A stretch of 64,000 nt of DNA from Dasypus novemcinctus (lineage: Eukaryota; Chordata; Mammalia; Cingulata; Dasypodidae). Made by a program: the position numbers and the translations under genes. The first letter of the stretch is position 1. Each line of letters starts with the position of its first letter. This document shows positions 50,568-63,115 of this stretch, one piece after another. The notes under the pieces are model-generated. The model did no database searches and was not told where the DNA came from. It worked only from the letters and a program-made list of their open reading frames with translations. The stretch covers positions 34,932,796 to 34,996,795 of the forward strand of contig NC_080690.1 in assembly GCF_030445035.2 (NCBI RefSeq), read 5' to 3'.

Positions 50568-53500
50568 GCTAAGTGAAATATGCTAGACACAAAAGAACAA
50601 ATATTGTATGAATCCACTTATATGAAATATCTAGAATAAGCTAATTTATAGAAAAGTGATTAGAGATTACCAGGGGCCTGGGAAAATGGGGAGCTACTGC
50701 TTAATACAGAGTTTTGTTTGAGGTCATGAAAAGTTGGTGATTGATGGTGGTGATGGCAGCATAACATCATGAATGTAATTAATACCACTGAATTCCTACA
50801 CTTAAAAATGGCTAAACTGGGAAATTTTAATGTTATAAATATACCACAATAAAATTTTAAAAAATGTGTGACTTTTAAATGTTCAGTTCTTTGACCTTTG
50901 ACAGTTATGACCAACTGTGTAACCACCACCCAAAACAGGATATAAAGCATTTACATCACCCCAGAAAGTTCTCTTGGGCCCCTTTCTAGTCAACTTACCA
51001 CTCTGGTGGCCATGAAATTATATCTCATCATGGTTAAAATTCACAGTTGTTGAGCACATTTTCATGTATATGTGTATAGTTTCCTTTGTGAAAGAAATGT
51101 CTTTCAAGTTATTCGTCTACTTTTTGAAAAAAAAATGACTTGTTTGTCATTTTATTGTTAATTTGTAAGAGTTCTTTATATATTCTGTGCAAGTCCTTTA
51201 TCAGATATAAGTGATACAAAAATTCTGCTCCTACCCCTGGGTCTGTGGTTTTTTTAAAAAAATTTTATTTTAGAAATTGTGAGTTTACAAAACAGTCATG
51301 CATTCCGTACAGGATTCCCATACATTGCCCCAACACTAACACCTTACATGTTGTGAGACATTTGTTACAATTGATGAAAGAACTTTGTCATAGTATTATT
51401 TCTGTCTGTAGTCCATAGCTTATATTTAGTGTATTTTTCCCACAAACTATATATCATTAACACTGTACATTAGTATTGTGTATTTATTATAATTCATAGA
51501 GCACGTTCTCCTATTTGTACTGTTAACTGCAGTCCCTTATTCACCATGGTTATATGGTCATCTGCCTTTTACAGTCCATCCAGAGGGTACCTTCAATGGC
51601 TCTCAGTTTCATCAGAGTTGTGCTGTTATCAGCTCAGTTCATTTCAGAAAGTTTTCATTATTCCAAAAGGAAAAAATCCCATGCCCCCTTATACTCCCTC
51701 TTCCTTATTGATGCTTAGCATTGATATAGTATCTTCTTCTTTACCATTGCTGTAAAAATACTACAATATTACTGTTAACTATAGTCTATATGTTACATTA
51801 GTTATATTTTCCTATGTATCTCCATATTTTTAACACCTTGTAAGAGGAACATTCTTGTATTTGTACTGTTACCCGCAATCATAACCCATCACCAAAATCA
51901 CTGTTATCAGTCCCTAGAATACCCTACAGCTTTCTTTCAATTGACCTTAATCTCCCTAGACTATCCCTTTCAGCCACAATCACATTTATAATCAGCAGTC
52001 TTGATTATACTCACTGTAATGTGTTACCATCAACTCTAACAGTTTCCCCACACTTACAATCTCACTTATTAAACATTCTACATACATTCAACATCTGTTC
52101 CCATTCCCAACCCACATTCTATCTCTTCGTAATCTATACTCTGTAGTTTAGCTCCGTGAGTTTACTTGTCATATTTACTTTATATTAATGACACCATGCA
52201 ATATTGGTCCTTTTGTGTCCAGCTTATTTCATTCAACATAAGGTCCTTAAGTTTCATCCATGTTGTCATATGCATCCTGACTTCATTTCCTTTTACAGCC
52301 TAATAGTATTCCATTGTATATATATACCACTTTTTGTTTATCCAGTCATAGGTTGATGGACACTAGGATTGTTTCCATCTTTCAGCAATTGTGAATAATG
52401 CTGCTATAAACATCAGTGGGCAAATGTCTGTTCATGTCCTTGCTTTCACTTCTTAATATATTCCTAGTAGCAGAATTGCTGAATCAGAAGGCAATTCTGT
52501 ATTTAGCTTCCTGAGGAATTGCCAAACTGTCCTTCACAGGGGCTGCATCATTTTACATTCCCACCAACAGCGAATAAATGTTCCTATCTCTCCACATCTT
52601 CTCCAGCACTTGTAGTTTTCTGCTTTTTAAATAATGGCCATTCTGTAAGGTGTGAAATTGTATCTCATTGTAGTTTTGATCCATATTTCCCTAATAGCTT
52701 AATGATGTTGGTCATCTCTTCATGTGCATTTTGGTTATTTGTATTTCTTTGGAAAAATGTCTGCTAAAATATTTTGCCCATTTTTAAATTGGGTTCCTTG
52801 TCCTCTTAGCATTGAGGGCAAGGCTAAGAAGACATCAAACCCTTATTGGATATGTGGTTTCTGAAAATTTTCTCCCATTGAGTAGGCTGCATTTTCACCT
52901 TCTTAACAAAGTCATTTGAAACTCAAAAGTGTTTAATTTTGAGGAGTTCCCATTTATTTTTTCTTTTGTTGCTCATGTTTTGGGTGTAAGGTTTAAGAAG
53001 CCACCACCCACCCCAAGATCTTGAAGACGCTTTCCTACATTTTCTTCTGGGAGTTTCGTGGTTCTAACTTTTATATTTAGGTTCTTGATCCATTTTGAGT
53101 TAATTTTTCTGTAAGGTGTGAGATAGGGGTCCTTTTTCTTTCTTTTAGCTATGGCTGTCCAATTCTCCCAGCACCATTTGTTGAACAGACTATTGTGACC
53201 CAGCTAGGTGGGTTTGACAACTTTGCTGAAAATCACTTGACTGTAGATATGAGGTTCTGTTTCTGATCCATCAGTTCAGTTCCACTGGCCTATATGCCTA
53301 TCTTCATGCCAGTAATATGCTGTTTTTATGACTGTAGCTAGGTAATGTGATTTAAAGTCTGGAAGCTAGAGTCCTCCAACTTCATTCTTCTTTTTAAAGA
53401 CATTTTTGACTATTTAGGGTCACTTATCCTTCCAAATAATTTTGATAATTGAATTTTCCATTTCTGCAGAAAATACTATTGAGATGTTTATTGGGATTGT

Positions 53501-54316
53501 GTTGAATCTGTAAATCACTTTGGGTAGAATTGACTTTTTAATGATATTTAGTCTTATAATCCATGAACACTGAATGTTCTTCTTCTGGTTTCTTTTAGCA
53601 ACATTTTGTAGTTTTCTGAATACAGGTCCTTTATGTCCTTAGTTAAGTTTATTCCTAAATATCTGATTCTTTTAGTTGCTATTATAAATGGAATTTTTTC
53701 TGACTTCCTCTGCAGATTGCTTAGTAGTGTATAGAAATGCTACTGATTTTTGAATATTTATTTTGTATCCTGGCATTTTGCTGGGCTTGTCTGTTAGTCC
53801 TAGTAGCTTTGCTGTGGATTTTTTCAGGACTTTCAAGGTATAGAAGTGTATCATCTGCAAATAACTAAAATTTAATTTCTTCCTTTCCTATTTGGGTACC
53901 TTATGTTTCTTTTTCTTTTTCTTTTCCCCTACTTATTCCAGCTAGAACCTCTAGCACAATATTGAATAACAGTGGTGATAGTGGGCATCCTTGTCTTTTT
54001 CTTGATCTCAGTGTTCGGAAAGCTTTCAGTCTGGAATACAATGCTAGCTATGCGTTTTTCATACATACACTTTACTTTGTTAAGGAAGTTTCCTCTATTC
54101 CTATCTTTTGGAGTGTTTTTATCGCGAACGGATGCTGTATTTTGTCAAATGCTTTTTTTCTGCTTTAATTGAGATGATCATATGATTCTTCTTCAATTTA
54201 TTAATTGAAATGGTTTATTACACTAATTAACTTTCTTGTTTTGAACCACCCTTGCATAACTGGGATAAAACACACTTAATAGTGGTGCATAATTTGTTTA
54301 ATCTGTTGTTGGATTT

Positions 54317-54762
54317 TATTTGTAAATGTATATTTTTTAAAGATTTATTTTTTATTTATTTCTCTCTCCCCGCCCCCCCCCCCGCCATTGTATGCTCTCT
54401 GTGTCCATTCACTGATTGTTCTTCTTTGTCTGCTTCTGTTGTTGTCAGCAGCATGGGAATCTGTGTTTCTTTTTGTTGCATCATGTTGCTGTGTCAGCTC
54501 TCCGTGTGTGCGGCACCATTCCTGGGCAGGCTGCACTTTCTTTCGCGCTGGGCGGCTCTCCTTATGGGGCACACTCCTTGTGCATGGGGCTCCCCTACGC
54601 TGGGGACACCCCTGCATGGCAGGGCACTCCTTGCGCGCATCAGCACTGCACGTGGGCCAGCTCCACACGGGTCAAGGAGGCCCAGGGTTTGAACCGCAGA
54701 CCTCCCATGTGGTAGACGGACGCCCTAACCACTGGGCCAAGTCCGCTTCCCTATTTGTAAAT
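54317..54762 (-). mobile_element. full-length DAS-type SINE inside L1 ORF2, 11-bp target duplication
   Basis: Body 54328-54751, minus-strand head 'ggacttggcccagtggttag', C-rich tract and (AAAT) tail at left. TATTTGTAAAT flanks it (54317-54327, 54752-54762). Confidence 0.94.
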
Positions 54763-55562
54763 ATTTTGTTGATGATTTTTGCATCTATATTCATTTGAGA
54801 AATTGGTCTGTAATTTTCTTTTCTTGTAGTAGCTTTATCTATCTTTGATATTAGGGTGATATTGGCTTCATAGAATGAGTTTGGTAGTATTCCTTCCTGT
54901 TCAGTATTTTGGAAGAGCATGAGCAAGATTGGTATTAAATTGTCTTTGAATGAATGGTAGAATTCAACTGTGAAGGCATCTGATTCTGGGCTTTTAATCT
55001 TTGGGAATTTTTTGATGACTGCTTCAATCTCTTGTGATTAGTTTGTTGAGGTCTTCCATTTCTTCTAGGGTCATTGTAGGTTGTTTGTGTTTTTCTAGGA
55101 ATTTGTCCATTTAACCTGCATTGTCTAGTTTGTTGATGTACATTTGTTCATAGTATCTTCTTATGATTGCTCTTATTTCTGCAGGGTCAGTGGTAATATG
55201 TCCCCTCTCATTTCTAATTTTATTTATTTGCATCTTCTCTTTATTCTTTGTCAGTCTAGCTAAGGTTTGTTGAATTTGTTGATCCTCTCAAAGAACCAAC
55301 TTTTGGTTTTGTTGATTCTATTTTTTTTTCGCAATTTCATTTATTTCTGCTTTGATCTTTATTATTTCTTTCTGTCAGCTTGGTTTGGGATTAGTTTTTG
55401 TTCTTTTTCTATTTCTTCCAGGTGTGCAGTTAGGTCTTCAACTTTAACTCTTTATTCTTTTTTAATGTACGCATTGAAGGCTATAAATTTCCCTCTCAGC
55501 ACTTCCTTTGCTGTATTTCATAGGTTTTGATATTTTGCTTTCCCATTTTCATTTGTCTCGAG

Positions 55563-55720
55563 ATATTTACTGATTTTTCTTGCAATTTCTTCTTTTCATC
55601 CACTGATTATATTTAAGAGTGTGTTGTTTAATCTCCCTATTATATTTACTGATTTTTCTTGCAATTTCTTCTTTTCACCCACTGATTATATTTAAGAGTG
55701 TGTTGTTTAATCTCCCTATA
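55563..55720. repeat. 79-bp tandem duplication within L1 ORF2
   Basis: Two adjacent copies (55563-55641, 55642-55720) differ at about one or two bases ('cttttcatccactg' versus 'cttttcacccactg'). The period is not a multiple of three. Confidence 0.9.
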
Positions 55721-56879
55721 TTTGTTCATTTTCCAATCTGTTATTACTTTCCAGGTTTATTCCATTGTTATCAAAGAAAATGCTTTCTATATTTTCAGTC
55801 TTTTTAAATGTATCGAGATCTGTCTTGTGACCTAACATATGGTCTATCCTGGGGAAGGATCTATGAGCACTTGAGAAGAATGTGTATCTGCTGTTTTGGG
55901 GTGTAATGCTCTATAAATGTCTGTTAGGTCTAGTTCATTTATCATACTATTCAAGCCCTTTGTTTCCTTATTTATCCCCTGTCCAGATGTTCTATCCAAT
56001 GCTGAGAGTGTTATATTGAAGTCTCCTACTATTATTGTAGAGACGTCTATTTTTCCCTTCAGTTTTGCTAGTGTGTACCTCATGTATCTTGGGACACCCA
56101 GGTTAGGTGCATAAATATGTATTATAGTTTTTTCTTCTTGATGATTGCCCCTTTTATTAATATATAATGACTTTTTAAAATCTCTTTTAACAGTTTTGCA
56201 TTTAAAATCTATTTTGTCTGATTTGAGCATCACTGCCCCAGAGCTTTTTTTTGGTTATTATTTATGTGGAGTATCTTTTTCCAGCTTTTCACTTTCAACC
56301 TGATTGTGTCTTTAGATCTAAGCTGAGTCTCTTATAGACAGCATATAGATAGCTCATTGTTTTTTACCCTTTCAGTGTGTGCCATTAGATTGAACAATTC
56401 ACTCCATTAACATTCAACGTATTGCTGCAAAGGCATTTCATACTTTGTCCATTTTTTCCTTTGGTTTTCCATCGTCATATTTTACTCTGGTCTGTCTTTT
56501 CACACTTTGTTTCCCTTACTAATCTTTATTTCTACACTCTTCTCCATGTCTCTCATCCTTGTCTTTTCCTTTCAGGCTGCAGCACTCCCTGTAGTATCTC
56601 TTGTAAATCCAGTCCTTTGGTAACATACTCTCTCAGGTTTGTTTGTCTGTAAAGACTTTAAACTCACCCCATTTTTATAAGGACAGTTTTGTCTAGTAAA
56701 GAATTCTTGCTTGACAGTTTTTCTCTTTTAGTACCTTAAATACATCATACAACTGCCTTCTCACCTCCATGCTTTCTGATGAGAGATCAGGACAGGTTCC
56801 CTTGTTAAGTGATGTGTTGCTTTTTTCTTGTTGCTTTCAGAATCCTCTCTGTATCTCTGGTATTTGACATTCTGCACAG

Positions 56880-57400
56880 TTGATGTCTTGGAGTAGGTCT
56901 ATTAAGAATTATTCTGTTTGGGGTGCATTGTCCTTCTCAGACATTGATATATATGTCTTTAATAAGGGTTGGGAAGTTTTTGGTCATTATTTCCTCAAGT
57001 ATTCTTTCTGCCATCTTTCCCTTCTCCTCTCTTCTCCTTCTGGGACATGGATCATGCAAATGTTTGTGCATTTTGTATTGTCATTCAGTTCCCTGAGACC
57101 CTGTTCAATTTTTCCTATGCTTTTTTTCTGTCTGTTCTCCTGTCTTTTCAAGTTCAGACATTCTATCATTGGCTTACTTATTCATTCTTCTGCTATTTCA
57201 AATCTGCTGTTAAATGCCTCTAATATATTTTTAATCTCATCCATTGTGCCTTTCATTCCCATAAGCTCTGTTACTTTTCTTTGTAGGCTTTCAAATTGTT
57301 CTTTATGCTCACCAAGTGACATCATTTATCTCTTTAGCCATATTTTCCTTCAAGTCCTTCAATTGATTTAGAAGGTATGTTTGATTATCATTTATTATTT
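56880..57400 (-). pseudogene. L1 ORF1 remnant
   Basis: The frame at 56987-57169 reads 'QGLRELNDNTKCTNICMIHV' then 'PEGEERRRE', the ORF1p RNA-recognition-motif signature (a short linker, then I..VPEGEE). It is preceded by a Lys/Gln-rich stretch like the coiled coil. Other frames are disrupted. ORF1p is the RNA-binding chaperone of the L1 particle. Confidence 0.75.
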
Positions 57401-57596
57401 GTCCTAAATCACATGTCTCACCAGTATTTTTGGTTTGTTTGGTTGGGCCATCTCTTCCTAGTTCTCAGTATGTTTTGTAATTTTTGCTGATATCTAGATA
57501 TCTGATTTATGTTGGTGAATTTACTCTGATGATCAATTTCTCTCTCTTGTCTAATGGTTTTGTTTCATGACTCTTCTATGATTTTTGTCAACTTAT

Positions 57597-57663
57597 TCTA
57601 AATCTTTAAATTTAGATTTATTTAAATTTAATTTAAATTTAAATTTAAATTTAAATTTAAGTT
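57597..57663. repeat. (AAATTT)n AT-rich tract
   Basis: Palindromic hexamer repeated about seven times with imperfections, between ORF1 and the 5' UTR of the L1. Confidence 0.9.
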
Positions 57664-58145
57664 ATCAAGATATCAAAATAGGACCAGAGACCCACGAATG
57701 GGGCACATGTCCCTTGGCTCTGGGATGTGAGAGGCACCAAAAAGGTTTTTTTTCCTGCAGTTTCCCAGCTTGCCAGAAGCTGGCACTTTATTGATAAATC
57801 TTTCCACAGAGGTGTCTCTTTCAGTCTCCAATGGCTGGTGATTCTGGTCTGGCCAGAGTCATTTAAAGCAGACTCTGCTTGCCAAATTCATTGATTCATT
57901 GAAGAGAAACAACTCTCTGCCCTCCACCACACCCTCCCTTTTCCCAGGGAAGAAGACATGTGTTTCCCTCTCAGTTGGCTGCAGTGAGGCATGGGTTTTA
58001 CCCAGGCTGTTCACCTTGAGGGTAAGGGATGGGTGCTATTCCCGGCTTTGAGGACTAGTAATTCACAATTTTCATTTCAGTTTCATCATCTCTGTCCCTC
58101 ACCCTCCTGGATGATGCATGGCATTCTCCTGGTCTGCAGATCTCC

Positions 58146-58187
58146 AATGCAGCTACCTTGTACAGCAATGCAGCTACCTTGTACAGC
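58146..58187. repeat. 21-bp perfect tandem duplication in the L1 5' UTR
   Basis: A 21-bp unit (AATGCAGCT...ACAGC) occurs twice in a row, at 58146-58166 and 58167-58187, in the 5' UTR of the minus-strand L1. Confidence 0.9.
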
Positions 58188-59900
58188 CTTTTGTCCTTCC
58201 TTTATTGTTTTTGTAAGAGAATTAGAGCCCTGCCTACCTACCCTGAGGCCATCTTCCTTGAAGTTCTCCCTTATTAATTTTCTTAATGGTGCCTTTTTAT
58301 AAGCAGGGATTTTAAATTTCAATTAAGTCCATTTATTTAAGTTTTTTTTTTCATTTATAGTTAGTGCATTTTATGGTCTTGTCTAAGAAATATTTGTCTA
58401 CCCCAAGATTGCAAATAAGTATAATATTAGCTGTAGAGTTTTATAGATACCCTTTATCAGGTTGAGGAAGTTATCTTCTATATCAGGTCTGCTGAGAGCT
58501 TTTTAAATCATGAATTGGTATTGAATTTTGTCAAATGTTTTTTTCCTGCATCAGTTGGTATGATCATGTTATTTTCTTTTTTAAAAAAAATTTAACATGA
58601 TAGATCACATTGATTGATTTTTGAATATTGAACCAGCCTTATATGTCTGCTATAAACACATCTTGGTTGTATTAGTCTTTTTAATATATTGCCAGATTTG
58701 GTTTGCTATTTGTTTTCTGAGGAATTTTGCTTCTTTCGTTATGAGGATGTTAGTGCATAGTTTTCTATTTGTTACTCTCTTTGTCTGGCTTTGGTATCAG
58801 GGTAATGCTGGCCTCATAAAATGAGTTTACAAGTGTTCCCTTCTCTTTGATTTTCTGGAAGAGATTGTGTAGGATTAGCTAGTGAAACCATCTGGACCCA
58901 GGAAGTTTTTTGACTGAGTTTCAGTTTCTTTAATATTTATGGGACTATTTGGAATAATATTTCTTCTTAAGTGAGTTTTGGTTGACTGCAGCTTTCCAGG
59001 GATTGTTTAGTCTCACTGAAATTGTGAAATTTATATGCATTGAGTTGTTCATAGTGTTTCTTTACTATCCTTTCAATGTCTGCAGGATCTGTTGCGATAT
59101 TCCCTCTCTTATTCCTATTCCTGATTTAATTTTAATTTTACTGAACATTAAAAAAAAACAACTTTTGACTTGATTCATTTTCGGTATTGCTTTTGTTGTT
59201 CTGGTTGTTTTCAGTTTCATTGATTCACCATTACCTTCTTTGTTTTCTTTCTTCTGCTTACTTTAGTTGTATTTTGCCCCTTTTTTCTTTTTTTAAAATT
59301 TTTTGTGAAGAAGCTTAGATTACTGATTTGAGACATTTCTTCATTACTAATGTCAGCATTTAATATTCTGAATTTCCCTCTAAGCACTGCTTTAGATGCA
59401 TCCCATTTTCATTTTCATTCAGTTCAAATATTTTCTAATTTCCTTTGAGACATCCTCTTTGATCCATGTATTATTTATAAGTATGTTGTTCAATTTTCTA
59501 ACGTTTGGAGAGTTTCTTCTTATCTTTTTCTTACTGGTTTCTAGTTTAATTTCACTATAGTAGAATAACCTTTGTATGGTCTCAACTTCTGTAAATTTGT
59601 TAAAGGTTGTTTTATGTCTCAGAATGTAGTCTATCTTGATGAATGTTTAATATGCTTTTGAAAAGAATGTGCTTTTGTTGGGGGGAGAGTAGATTATTCT
59701 ATCGATAAGATCTCTACCGATAAGATCTCATTGGTTGAGGGTGTTATTCAGTTCATCTATACCTGAGACTTAGGAATTTCCTTTCCTGATTGTTGAGCCA
59801 AATCTATGGACCATCTCCTAGAGCTCTGTGTTTGTGGCAATGCCCACTTCTGTGCTTCAGGCTTTGTTGTATTCCTGGGGAAGAGGTAATTTTACCACTT

Positions 59901-61425
59901 GTTTAGTGGTACTTTGAAATCTGGTCTTATTCCTCTATCCACCTGTTATTATTTACTTTTTTTGGGTCCTTAAAAAGCTTAAATAGCTGCTTCATGCATT
60001 CTGTACAGGTTTTAAAGTTGATTTTACTTTGGGGAACCACCCTCTCCCACTCTCAGTTGATGTGTGAGTGGGATAAAACTTCCATGTGCCCTGTGCTGGT
60101 CAGTTTAGCATATTCCTCCCCAAGACTCAATGACTGATAGCGGAATGTGCATGTGCCTCAAGCTGTTCAACAGGAGTAATTTCCATGACTTTTGTGGGAA
60201 CCAACGGGAAACAGAATCTTTCTTCACTCAGGGTGTTTTATTGCCAGGATGGAATCTCATCACAATTGGGGAAGAGTTTTCCTCAGAGTGAAAGTGTGCA
60301 CTGAGGAAAGTGAACTAGAGAGAGAAAGAGTCAAACTTCTCAAGAGCTTGCTCAAGCACCTAGATCCAGGCATTCTTGAAGCTAGTCTGCATCTGCCATA
60401 TCCCAAACTTTTCAGGTACATGAGAAAAAGTCACTTTCTCCTTGTTAGCTGGTTTAAGTTAGTATTTGTATCACTTAATATTCAGTGAGTTTAACACATC
60501 TCTTAATGTTTCTTTCAAATTCTATAAATCCCTCAGTCAGGATTCTTAAGGTCCCAAACATAGCATCCCCTTCCTTTTCAAGCTATCACAGTTCTCCAAA
60601 CAGGAATGGTTGTCCTTAGAGAATCTCAGCATGAAAACTGGGCAGGGTAGCTGGGTCCCAGCGTGGAGCCAGAGAGCATGTTTGCAAGTCTGCATCTGTT
60701 GGCAAGATTAGTGTGCAAAGCAGGCTGTAGGCCAGGGTTTATTTTTAATAATCAGAGACTCATTTTGCTTTTGAAATGTGCTGCAGCTTTCTGTGACAAA
60801 AGGAAAAAAGACTGTTCAACTTTCATTTCCCTCACCCCACAGAATCTACATTTCTGGTAATTTGGAGAAGATACAGCTTTTTTTTTTTTACCCTTGGGGT
60901 TCAGTATTCAAGAAGGAAAAAATGGGTAGAAGTAGAAAAAGACAAGTTTCTTAAATATGGGGAAGGAATATTATCTGTTTCTCTGCAGCATTTTGCTACC
61001 ACATTTGCTAAAACTCATCAGGTCCCTAGAATTCTGGTGGAAAACATTTTCGGTATGTAGATGAGGCAGATGCCTGGAATATGTGTCAGGATAATGGACT
61101 CTTAGGACCATGGAGATCTTCAGCTTGTAACCCAAGATTTTATTGATGGGGGGAGGACCCTTGAGTTTGGAAAGGGCCCTACTCAAGCTCCCGGGGAGCA
61201 TTAACAGTAGAACAGGAATTATGCCCTGGCATATTCACCCCCACCTGGGCCCCAAACTCTTTCCTGTGTAGCCCGCACCATGCAGGCCTCACTCCTTTAC
61301 AACCTTCCCACATCTCCAGAATTGCCCCTGAGTGTGTGTTAGCAGGGAGGGGCTCCTAGGTATGATGTTGCCAACCTGGGCTACGCACTCCATCTATCTG
61401 TTACCCATCTACTCATCAGTCCTCA
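59901..61425. other. unique sequence, nothing recognised
   Basis: No gene or clear repeat. A short poly(T) lies at 60879-60890. Confidence 0.4.
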
Positions 61426-61429
61426 CGGC

Positions 61430-61775
61430 AGGAGTCTTTTGGAATCTTGCGAGTTTCACTGGCAAGATTTGTGGTGTGGAGGGCACATCCGTAAACAGGA
61501 AACTTGCTTTGGGCAATGGGATATGAGTGGAAGTAATATGTTTCACTTTGGGATGGAGGCTTTTAAAAGCTAGCAAGTGATTTATCATGCCCTCTTCTTC
61601 CTTTGTCTCAGCAGCCCGTCACATTCCACTTGCTCCCTGGGTGAGAGAGAGAAAGAGCAGAACCTCAGCTGACTGATGATGGACAAATACTCTGAGTGAG
61701 AAATAAAACCTTGGGAGGGTAGGATTTGGGGATTGTTTGTTACTAGAACATAACCTAGTCTTTCTCGTCTAGTAT
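61430..61775 (+). repeat. MLT1-like LTR, diverged
   Basis: 'tttgggcaatgggatatgag', 'gccctcttcttcctttgtct' and 'ttgtttgttactagaacata' fit the ancient LTR group seen elsewhere in the window. Confidence 0.55.
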
Positions 61776-62646
61776 TACTGCCAATGCGTTGTGTTGGAGG
61801 TCCTAAAGACCACCCCTGACTTGAGGATTTACTAGGGGGACTCATAGGACTCATACACTTGGCTATGAGTTATTTTAGGAGAAGGATACAAAGGAAAACC
61901 AGCAAAGGAAAAAGGCACATGGGGTGAAATCTGGAAGAAACCAGGTGCAAACTTCCAAGAGTCCTTTCCCAAGAGAGTCACACAAGAAGCGCTTAATTCC
62001 TCCACAAGTGAGTTGTAACAACACTTGTGAGATGTTGTCTCCCAAGGAAGGTCATTAGAGACCCAGTGCTCAGGGTTTTTTCTGGGAGTTAGTGATGTGG
62101 GCACCCTTTGTCTAGTAGGTACCAAAATTCCTGACTTCCAGAAGGAAAGCAGGTGATCAGCATAAACCTCATGGTTTGTACAAGTAGCTTAGGCACAGTG
62201 AGCCATTCTGATGAGGGAGTGGTGGGAATCTTCCTGAAATCCAAGTTCTCAAATGCCAGCCAAGGACCAACACTGCAATCAGATCTTTCAAAGGACAGTG
62301 TTTCAGACCTGCTCTGTTAACTCTTTCCTGCATAGGCATGCTTTCTGAGTTGGTTTCTAAGAAAGGACTTGATGGTTAGCAGGTGACCTAGGCATGTGCC
62401 TAAGTGTGTGCGTGAGACATAGAGCATCCCTGGCTTGAGCCTCCAAACTCTGCCAATCAGCTTGATCTCATGGATATTTTCCAGGCTATTGTTACCAAGA
62501 TAATAACATGGAAATTGTCCCACTGGGTTGTCTTGGCTTTTGGAGTCATTAAAGGGTGGCTTTTTTTTTTTTCCCCTGCAGCAGACCCCCTGACAGGGAG
62601 AAGTACCTCTGTTTTTCTTTCTTACTGTACCATTACAGAGCTTTTT

Positions 62647-62677
<31 letters not shown>

Positions 62678-63110
62678 TAAACAAATATACAAAAGAATTA
62701 ATTCTAACTGCATTATAAAATCTTTCCTACCAGTAACATTTCCTGGGAGTAATATGTGTAAAGCTGTATAAAATTGTATATTTTGCAATTTGTCATAAGC
62801 TTTCTTTGAAAATATTAATCCTACCCTCTTATTCTTTCTTTTGGGAGTTAGTGACTGATCAGTCAGGATCAGCTAGGTTATGCTGCAGTAACAAAAAAGG
62901 GTCATATCCCATGTCCATTTCAGGTCAGCCACAAGTCTGTTCCAGATCATTCTCAGCCTGGGACCCTAACTGATTGAGTAGCCACCATCTGAACACTGTC
63001 AATGAATGTGGCAGGGAGGATGGGATGTGATAAATCACTGTCCTCCTCTTACAGGCTTACCTGAAAGTGGAACACATCATTTCTCCTACTCCATTGGCTA
63101 AAGCAAGTTA
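61776..63110. other. mostly unique sequence
   Basis: (AAAAC)n simple repeat at 62652-62678. Otherwise no gene or clear repeat. Confidence 0.4.
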
Positions 63111-63115
63111 CATGG

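Larger units (their letters stand above)
48041..50867 (+). mobile_element. L1 ORF2 C-terminal part and 3' UTR, itself interrupted three times
   Basis: Sense ORF2 landmarks include 'gggaagagagaaataaaact', 'caggatacatgagtaacac', 'ttgacaagggtgccaagtac' and 'ggaatgaagttctgatacac'. The 3' UTR is at 50580-50867 ('attaccaggggcctgggaaa'). It is interrupted by the U6 chimera, a SINE and a young L1 UTR piece. No intact frame remains. Confidence 0.85.
52150..56600 (-). pseudogene. L1 ORF2 (endonuclease / reverse transcriptase), broken
   Basis: The endonuclease domain is legible at 55844-56233 ('IIHIYAPNLGVPRYMRYTLA', 'IIVGDFNITLSALDRTSGQG', 'LTDIYRALHPK'). Reverse-transcriptase blocks are at 54770-54926 ('[20 protein letters not shown]') and the FADD motif at 53850-53861, with an in-frame TAG two codons before it. 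53672-53860 holds 'KMPGYKINIQKSVAFLYT'. A SINE splits it at 54328-54751 and a 79-bp tandem duplication shifts frame at 55563-55720. In a live element the product would nick DNA and prime reverse transcription; this copy cannot. Confidence 0.85.
51251..58270 (-). mobile_element. near full-length L1 LINE including 5' UTR
   Basis: Reads from poly(T) and 3' UTR (51251-52150) through ORF2, ORF1 and a 5' UTR. The right end, in minus orientation, opens GGGAGAACTTCAAGGAAGAT then GGCC, like an L1 promoter start. Total about 7.0 kb, or 6.6 kb without the nested SINE. Coding regions are broken. The right edge is fixed by the old L1 resuming at 58271. Confidence 0.8.
48003..59900 (-). mobile_element. old minus-strand L1, split into three parts by later L1s
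   Basis: Segments 48003-48040 ('tttgaggtaaaatttatgta'), 50868-51250 ('gaccaactgtgtaaccacca', 'gttctttatatattctgtgc') and 58271-59900 ('tcttaatggtgcctttttat', 'ttaagtccatttatttaagt', then antisense ORF2) join in the order of one old L1 3' UTR and ORF2. Full of stops. Confidence 0.7.
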
